A stretch of DNA of 9,574 bases, from NCBI GenBank assembly GCA_937934775.1, contig CALGYL010000231.1, positions 1 to 9,574 of the forward strand, written 5' to 3'. Source of the DNA: an uncultured Clostridia bacterium. GTDB taxonomy: Bacteria > Bacillota > Clostridia > Christensenellales > Aristaeellaceae. This document shows positions 6,369 to 9,574 of this stretch, in pieces (within the stretch, counting starts at the first letter, position 1; every line of letters starts with the position of its first letter). The notes under the pieces were generated by a model that worked only from the letters and a program-made list of their open reading frames with translations, searched no databases and was not told where the DNA came from. The position numbers and the translations under genes were made by a program.

Positions 6369-7214
6369 ATGAGCAGAAACTATCGCGCGCAACTGACCGG
6401 CGTCTTTGGCTGCCCGGTGGACGAGAACCCGACAATCGCGCTGCAGGAGGCTGCCTTCCAGGCGGCGGGGCTCAATTTCCGCTATCTGACGCTGCTGGTC
6501 AGGCCCGAGGGCCTCAAGGACGCCTTCCTCGGCATGCGGGCGATGAACTTTCGCGGCATCAACCTGACGGTGCCGCACAAGGTAGCGGCCCTTCAGTATG
6601 TGGACGCGCTCAGCCAGGAAGTCCAGCTGATCGGCGCGACCAACACCATTGTAAACGACGGCGGGAAGCTTACCGCCTACAATACCGACGGAAAGGGCTT
6701 TGTGATTGGCATTGAGAAGCAGGGCGTAAACCTTGCGGGAAAGCGCGTGGCGATGCTGGGCGCGGGCGGCGCGGCGCGGGCCATCGCGGTGGAGTGTGCG
6801 CTGGCGGGCGTCCGGGAAATGACCCTCATCAGCCGGGACGCGAGCCGCGGCCAGACGCTTTGCGATCTTCTGAACGAAAAGACTGCCTGCCGGGCGTCGT
6901 TCGTCCCGTGGACAGGCACCGCGCCTATCCCCGCCTGCGACATCCTGATCAACGCCACATCGATCGGACTGTACCCCGATCCGGGCTGCCCGGACATCCG
7001 CTATACGGACATCGCGCCCGGCATGATCGTGCAGGACGTCATCCCCAACCCGGCGGACACGCTGCTTCTGAAAAAGGCCCGTGCGCAGGGCGCCACCGCG
7101 CTGGACGGCCTGAACATGCTGGTCTATCAGGGCGCGATCGGCTTCAAGCTCTGGACGGGCGAGGAAGCGCCGGTGGACGTGATGCGTCAAGCGCTGGAGA
7201 AGGAAAACAGCTGA
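6369..7214 (+). CDS. aroE: AroE-family shikimate/quinate dehydrogenase-like protein, atypical substrate motif
   Basis: This 281-residue cytoplasmic NAD(P)-dependent dehydrogenase is of the usual AroE length. Canonical AroE reduces 3-dehydroshikimate to shikimate in aromatic amino-acid synthesis. Conserved blocks are present: GINLTVPHK (63-71, catalytic Lys71), ATNTIV (90-95), NTDGKGF (105-111, catalytic Asp107), the Rossmann loop GAGGAARA (131-138) and GLNMLVYQGA (247-256, Gln254). The usual G.P..HSxSP substrate motif is replaced by GCPVDENPTIAL (14-25), so the two shikimate-binding serines become Asn and Thr. After beta-2 the cofactor motif is SRDASRG where NADP-specific enzymes usually have NRT..R. 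ATG 6369 has AGGAGG (6358-6363) at 5 nt; the in-frame ATG at 6351 lacks a site and lies upstream of this one. I recall other Clostridia with an ENPT-type AroE paralogue. The symbol marks the family; shikimate as substrate is unproven. Confidence 0.85.
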   Translation: MSRNYRAQLTGVFGCPVDENPTIALQEAAFQAAGLNFRYLTLLVRPEGLKDAFLGMRAMNFRGINLTVPHKVAALQYVDALSQEVQLIGATNTIVNDGGKLTAYNTDGKGFVIGIEKQGVNLAGKRVAMLGAGGAARAIAVECALAGVREMTLISRDASRGQTLCDLLNEKTACRASFVPWTGTAPIPACDILINATSIGLYPDPGCPDIRYTDIAPGMIVQDVIPNPADTLLLKKARAQGATALDGLNMLVYQGAIGFKLWTGEEAPVDVMRQALEKENS

Positions 7215-7225
7215 TGCGTTTTCAT

Positions 7226-7259
7226 CCCGCGCCGGAAGATTGGAAAGCCCCGGCGCGGG
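7226..7259 (+). repeat. perfect 10-bp inverted repeat between aroE-like and DUF6483-like genes
   Basis: CCCGCGCCGG (7226-7235) and CCGGCGCGGG (7250-7259) are perfect reverse complements around a 14-nt loop, starting 12 nt after the aroE-like stop. There is no following T-run, so it is more likely an mRNA 3'-end stabiliser or partial attenuator than a strong terminator. It could lower expression of the two downstream genes relative to the first. Confidence 0.55.
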
Positions 7260-7302
7260 CGAACAGGACGCAATCCGCGCCGCGCCGCGTGATGGAGGCA
7301 AC

Positions 7303-7674
7303 ATGCTCTTCGAAAAAGACTGGATGATGCGCCAGATCAAGGTCTTGGTTCGGTCCATCGCGCAGCTGATCTTCCACAGGGATTCGGCGGACTACACAGT
7401 GCAGGATGCGGCGAACCTGACCGTGACCGACCACCTGTACAAAAAGCTGTCGGACCATCTTGCGCAAGGCAGGGTCTGTGAGGCGGAGGACGCGCTGTTC
7501 GATAAGTACCTGCCCGGGAACACCGAGTCCCTCCGTCAGGCCATCGACTTTTATCAGCAGCTCAACGAATGGAGCGACGACAGGCTGCAGGCGAGCAATT
7601 TCTCCCGGGATGAGATCTATGACGGCCTGCGCGACATCATGGCGAAATCCGGCATGGAATTCTACGGGCTGTAG
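7303..7674 (+). CDS. DUF6483-like small helical protein
   Basis: This 123-residue, apparently all-helical, soluble protein begins MLFEKDWMMRQIKVLVRSIA, a signature I associate with the DUF6483 family of Clostridia, whose function is unknown. The chain is built of helices at about 5-25, 41-56 (TDHLYKKLSDHLAQG), 57-69 (CEAEDALFDKYL), 75-90 (ESLRQAIDFYQQLNEW) and 102-116. The two central ones recall TPR-like helix pairs. No membrane segment or catalytic motif is visible. The ATG at 7303 follows GGAGG (7294-7298) at 4 nt; an in-frame ATG at 7240 gives a Pro/Ala-rich extension without a site and was rejected. It lies in the same direction as the aroE-like and 7738 genes with gaps under 90 nt, so an operon is likely. 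The family name comes from memory of the N-terminal pattern. Confidence 0.8.
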   Translation: MLFEKDWMMRQIKVLVRSIAQLIFHRDSADYTVQDAANLTVTDHLYKKLSDHLAQGRVCEAEDALFDKYLPGNTESLRQAIDFYQQLNEWSDDRLQASNFSRDEIYDGLRDIMAKSGMEFYGL

Positions 7675-7737
7675 ATCAGGAAAACCGCGCCACTGCTGAA
7701 GGCGCAAAGGCTTTCGCCCGGTACAAGGAGTCGATCA

Positions 7738-8478
7738 TTGAAAAAGCCGAATATAAACCTTGTGATCATCCTATTGCTTGTTCTTCTGGCGGCGCTGCTG
7801 TACGGTCTCCAGCTTCTGATCTTCCACGATCAGAAGGATACGGCATTCTATCTGCTTCAGGACCTGGCCTTCCTGCCGCTGCAGGTGGCGATTGTCACCG
7901 TGGCGCTGGGCTGGCTCCTGAGCGCGCGGGAGAAAAAGGACCGGCTGAAAAAGGCCAACATGCAGATCAGCGCCTTTTTCAGCGAGGCCGGAACCGACAT
8001 GATCCGGTCGATGCTGAGCTTTGCGGTTCTCCCGGAGGGCGGCTGGGGGCTTGAGGTGACCGCAAAGTGGGCCGCGGCTGATTTTCAAAAAGCCGCGGCG
8101 CGCGTCCGGGGCTTGCCGTTCACGGCGGAAGCCGCAAGATCGGATCTTGCCGCGCTCAAGCGGCTGCTTCTGGAGAAGCGAAGCTTCCTTCTGATCATGC
8201 TGGCAAGCCCAAACCTTCTGGAACACGACACATTCACCGACATGCTCTGGGCAGTCAATCACCTGGCCGACGAATTGAAGCTTCGTGACAGCCTGGACGA
8301 CCTCCCGGCCGCCGACATGAACCACTTGGCGCTGGACATCAACCGGGCGCTCCGGGCCGTATTGGTACAATGGGTCTACTACATGGAGCACCTGAAGACG
8401 GACTACCTCTACCTTTTCTCGCTGGAAGTGCGCAACAGCCCTTTCTCGATGGGCGCAAGCGTCGTCATCACCGAATAA
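7738..8478 (+). CDS. uncharacterised two-TM protein with cytoplasmic helical domain (TTG start)
   Basis: This 246-residue protein begins MKKPNINLVIILLLVLLAAL. Two hydrophobic segments (about 8-28 and 40-61) are separated by a short loop, IFHDQKDTAFY. A basic segment (SAREKKDRLKKAN, 62-74) after the second one suggests both termini are inside the cell. The rest is mostly helical and soluble (80-225), ending LYLFSLEVRNSPFSMGASVV. I recall similar N-termini (IFHD..DT.FY.LQD.AF.P.QV) in uncharacterised proteins of Clostridia and some methanogens, but no function is known. The start is TTG at 7738-7740, chosen because AAGGAG (7725-7730) lies 7 nt upstream. The first in-frame ATG is at codon 75, well after both membrane segments. 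It is probably the last gene of the aroE-like operon, about 160 nt before the terminator at 8642-8666. Confidence 0.8.
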   Translation: MKKPNINLVIILLLVLLAALLYGLQLLIFHDQKDTAFYLLQDLAFLPLQVAIVTVALGWLLSAREKKDRLKKANMQISAFFSEAGTDMIRSMLSFAVLPEGGWGLEVTAKWAAADFQKAAARVRGLPFTAEAARSDLAALKRLLLEKRSFLLIMLASPNLLEHDTFTDMLWAVNHLADELKLRDSLDDLPAADMNHLALDINRALRAVLVQWVYYMEHLKTDYLYLFSLEVRNSPFSMGASVVITE

Positions 8479-8641
8479 CACTCCGCGCGCCCCGGGAGCG
8501 GCTTCACCCAAAGCAACCGGAAAGCGCATCTCGGCTTGTCAAGAACAAAACAGCCAGAATGGCAGGAGCCTTCACGTCGCCTGCCCGTCTCCCTCGGAGT
8601 CCTTTCTGGCGATCTGACAGGCGTTCGTCACCATTTTGTTC

Positions 8642-8666
8642 AGGATGCTTTCGAGCATCCTTTTTT
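8642..8666 (+). terminator. intrinsic terminator of the aroE-like operon
   Basis: AGGATGCT (8642-8649) and AGCATCCT (8654-8661) form a perfect 8-bp stem with a TTCG tetraloop (8650-8653), followed by TTTTT (8662-8666). This is a textbook Rho-independent terminator for rightward transcription. The segment 8479-8641 before it is GC-rich and holds no gene that I can support. Confidence 0.8.
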
Positions 8667-8713
8667 GATCCTCCGGAATGCCCGCCGTCACGGTGTATAT
8701 GTTATACCGATCT

Positions 8714-8741
8714 AAAATAATAATTACCCTATATATGTCAA
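8714..8741 (-). promoter_or_regulatory. possible leftward promoter at the AT-rich boundary
   Basis: On the minus strand, a perfect TTGACA (8741-8736) is followed after 16 bp by TATTTT (8719-8714). It reads left into the 8479-8695 segment, where there is no convincing gene. The region is AT-rich, so chance matches are likely. Confidence 0.3.
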
Positions 8742-8745
8742 CCTG

Positions 8746-8754
8746 TGATATAAT
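8746..8754 (+). promoter_or_regulatory. extended -10 promoter before the transposase remnant
   Basis: TGATATAAT (8746-8754) is a perfect extended -10, 22 nt before the ATG at 8777. No good -35 is seen; TTACCC lies 19 bp upstream. It probably belonged to the IS630-type transposase and might now drive the broken genes downstream. Confidence 0.45.
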
Positions 8755-8776
8755 AGGAACAGGAAGGCGAGAAGGG

Positions 8777-8939
8777 ATGAACGTCAAGAAAGCCACATTT
8801 ACAGAGGGCGAACGAGCAGAGGATAGTTGAAGAGTTTTCAAAGAGCCATAAGAAACACGTATATAAGCGGCTAATGGTCTTAAAGCTGAAAGCGATAGAG
8901 GGAATGCAAAGCGAAGAAGTCGCAAAGATCAGCGGGTAA
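8777..8939 (+). pseudogene. N-terminal remnant of an IS630-type transposase
   Basis: The ATG at 8777 (AGGAAGG at 8761-8767) opens MNVKKATFTEGERAEDS and stops at once. One frame over, the sequence continues as IVEEFSKSHKKHVYKRLMVL and then KLKAIEGMQSEEVAKISG, a typical helix-turn-helix N-terminus of IS630/Tc1-type transposases. Removing one G from GGG (8806-8808) joins the two parts. The second frame ends at TAA (8937-8939), where transposases of this type commonly have an aromatic residue after ISG (ISGYS). It then reads SIGEVE before similarity is lost. The DDE catalytic domain is absent and I could not identify terminal inverted repeats. This is therefore a short, inactive fragment with one frameshift and one stop. 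A small stand-alone HTH protein is a less likely alternative, because the frame is broken. Confidence 0.6.
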
Positions 8940-8958
8940 AGTATTGGAGAGGTTGAAG

Positions 8959-9378
8959 ATGAGCCATTTGATTCAGTTTTCCCGATATCTTGTTATTTTT
9001 TGCATGCTTATTCTTGGATTTAAGTATTTGTCTCTTTCGCAAAAAAACGGCGGATGGGATTTCACCTGATATAGTAAGTGCCATTATAAGTATAACATAC
9101 GTTATGATTGCGTTGGCGGTTATCGAGGTTGTTGTTTTCGCATTAGACTATCGTGCTTTTCTAAACCTTGGAGGAATAGCTAAGACGGTTTATGTTTTTC
9201 GTTTCTACTAATTTTTTCTGTGATAGTTATATCGCCGGCAAGATCGATGAATATTATTGAAATGAGATTTGAGAGTGAAACTATTTCTAATATACTAGCT
9301 TATGCGATGTACTATGGACTCCCACTTTCGATTATAGATTTTTTGTACTTGACTTTGGCGCGAAGTCATGTGAACTGA
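8959..9378 (+). pseudogene. small multi-TM protein gene broken by two single-base shifts
   Basis: Three overlapping frames join into one plausible membrane protein of about 140 residues. ATG 8959 follows GGAGAGG (8946-8952) at 6 nt and gives MSHLIQFSRYLVIFCMLILG, then KYLSLSQK. At A7 (9041-9047) one extra A shifts the frame into TADGISPDIVSAIISITYVM, then ALAVIEVVVFALDYRAFLNL and GGIAKTVYVF. At T5 (9195-9199) one missing T shifts it back into FLLIFSVIVISPARSMNII, and on to LYLTLARSHVN with stop TGA 9376-9378. Four hydrophobic segments are apparent: the N-terminal one, VSAIISITYVMIALAVIEVV, LLIFSVIVI, and the region near the end. I recognise no family. AT-rich codon use differs from the operons to the left, suggesting transfer. 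The breaks may be real decay, or homopolymer base-calling errors in an intact gene. Confidence 0.55.
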
Positions 9379-9409
9379 TATACACAATTTGGGTGCCCAT
9401 GAAGCGATA

Positions 9410-9435
9410 TGAAGGGTGGCGAGAGCTACCCTTCA
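9410..9435 (+). repeat. 11-bp hairpin with GAGA (GNRA) tetraloop
   Basis: TGAAGGGTGGC (9410-9420) pairs with GCTACCCTTCA (9425-9435) with a single G-T wobble, closing a GAGA tetraloop (9421-9424). A GNRA loop and a G-U pair suggest selection as RNA structure on the plus strand. It could also act as a terminator-like stem or a transposon-end structure; no T-run follows. Confidence 0.7.
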
Positions 9436-9458
9436 ACTCATTGCCTACGGACTGAAAA

Positions 9459-9477
9459 CCACCGGCTGAGCCGGTGG
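9459..9477 (+). repeat. 8-bp GC-rich hairpin with 3-nt loop, IS200/IS605 end-like
   Basis: CCACCGGC (9459-9466) and GCCGGTGG (9470-9477) are perfect complements around TGA. A GC stem with a 3-nt loop preceded by GAAAA is the usual shape of the TnpA recognition hairpin in IS200/IS605 elements. Confidence 0.65.
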
Positions 9478-9482
9478 ACACG

Positions 9483-9496
9483 AAAGCTTAAGCTTT
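9483..9496. repeat. 14-bp perfect palindrome
   Basis: AAAGCTTAAGCTTT reads the same on both strands. It sits 5 nt after the 9459-9477 hairpin. As RNA it would need an open centre, so a DNA role or chance is as likely as an RNA stem. Confidence 0.5.
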
Positions 9497-9574
9497 ACCG
9501 TAAGCGCTCAATAAAGCAGTGTCAGTGGCGGTGATAAAATGATAGATAACGGCGCGGAAAAAATGTCATAAAGT

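Larger units (their letters stand above)
9400..9574 (+). mobile_element. probable end of an IS200/IS605-type element (cut by window edge)
   Basis: After the last gene fragment come two strong hairpins (9410-9435 and 9459-9477), a palindrome and a non-coding stretch. Near the edge, a short frame from ATG 9539 ends at TAA 9569-9571. IS200/IS605 elements have subterminal hairpins with 3-nt loops instead of inverted repeats, and a non-coding left end before the Y1 transposase gene. GAAAACCACCGG...CCGGTGG is a form I associate with such elements in Clostridia. If ATG 9563 were the transposase start, its third codon is TAA, one base from CAA, so the copy could be dead. The transposase itself is not in view, the exact left boundary is unknown, and a non-coding RNA is an alternative. 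Confidence 0.45.

Noticed and set aside
6290..6715. A rightward frame overlapping the start of the aroE-like gene
   Set aside because: It overlaps confident aroE coding in another frame, and its translation is Arg/Gly-rich without family similarity.
6189..7358. A 389-codon leftward open frame opposite the aroE-like gene
   Set aside because: It is wholly antisense to a well-supported gene, is rich in Arg/His/Ala, has no family motif and lacks a convincing ribosome site. It is a product of high GC.
7771..8529. A 252-codon leftward open frame opposite the two-TM gene
   Set aside because: It is an antisense shadow with Gln/Arg-rich composition and no recognisable motif. The plus-strand gene has membrane segments and a good start site.
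8572..8925. Leftward frame whose last 30-40 codons (RMLESILNKMVTNACQIARK) look protein-like
   Set aside because: The likely ATG lies inside the terminator stem at 8642-8661, the GGAGG site is 11 nt from it, and the upstream part overlaps the transposase remnant. A truncated host gene fragment is possible but not supported enough to list.
1..9574. CRISPR array, tRNA or rRNA genes
   Set aside because: No regularly spaced direct repeats, no cloverleaf-like segment with a CCA-type end, and no rRNA-like conserved stretch were seen on either strand.

Overview
The window reads as a stretch of a high-GC member of the Clostridia (Bacillota). Purine-rich Shine-Dalgarno sites precede most genes. The protein families also fit that group: a small RPV-motif protein beside pfkA, a YugP-type membrane metallopeptidase, a DUF6483-like protein, and a two-gene Hsp70-like/GrpE-like operon. 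A Christensenellales-like lineage is a guess from this mix, not something the sequence proves. From 1 to about 8690 the DNA is GC-rich and densely coding. From about 8690 to the right edge it is AT-richer, gene-poor and littered with broken genes and mobile-element remains.

Left part (1-2190). The 5' end of 6-phosphofructokinase (pfkA) and a 69-residue protein upstream of it are read leftward as one operon. A VanX-type D-Ala-D-Ala dipeptidase is read rightward. The two transcription units share a small control region in which two good promoters point in opposite directions and their -10 boxes overlap. The dipeptidase converges on a YugP-type membrane zinc metallopeptidase gene, with a GC-rich hairpin between them.

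Middle (2191-6368). A leftward gene for an unrecognised 322-residue protein with a PEGA-like N-terminus is divergent from a tight rightward pair. The pair encodes a two-TM protein with a GrpE-like C-terminal region, then, after 3 nt, a 648-residue Hsp70/actin-fold ATPase-like protein. The ATPase keeps the nucleotide-binding motifs but has, in place of the DnaK substrate domain, a helical region and a glycine-rich membrane segment. The pair starts from a strong promoter placed so close to the start codon that the message may be leaderless. This two-gene, membrane-associated chaperone-like module is the best candidate here for an undescribed system.

Right part (6369-8666). A probable operon holds an AroE-family dehydrogenase, a DUF6483-like protein and a two-TM protein of unknown function with a TTG start. 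It ends at a textbook intrinsic terminator (8642-8666). The AroE-like enzyme keeps the catalytic Lys and Asp but has replaced the usual shikimate-binding HSxSP motif with ENPTI, so its substrate is in doubt.

Right end (8690-9574). An N-terminal remnant of an IS630-type transposase has a frameshift and a stop. A small multi-TM protein gene has two single-base shifts, both in homopolymers. At the edge, two strong hairpins resemble the end of an IS200/IS605-type element whose body would lie outside the window.
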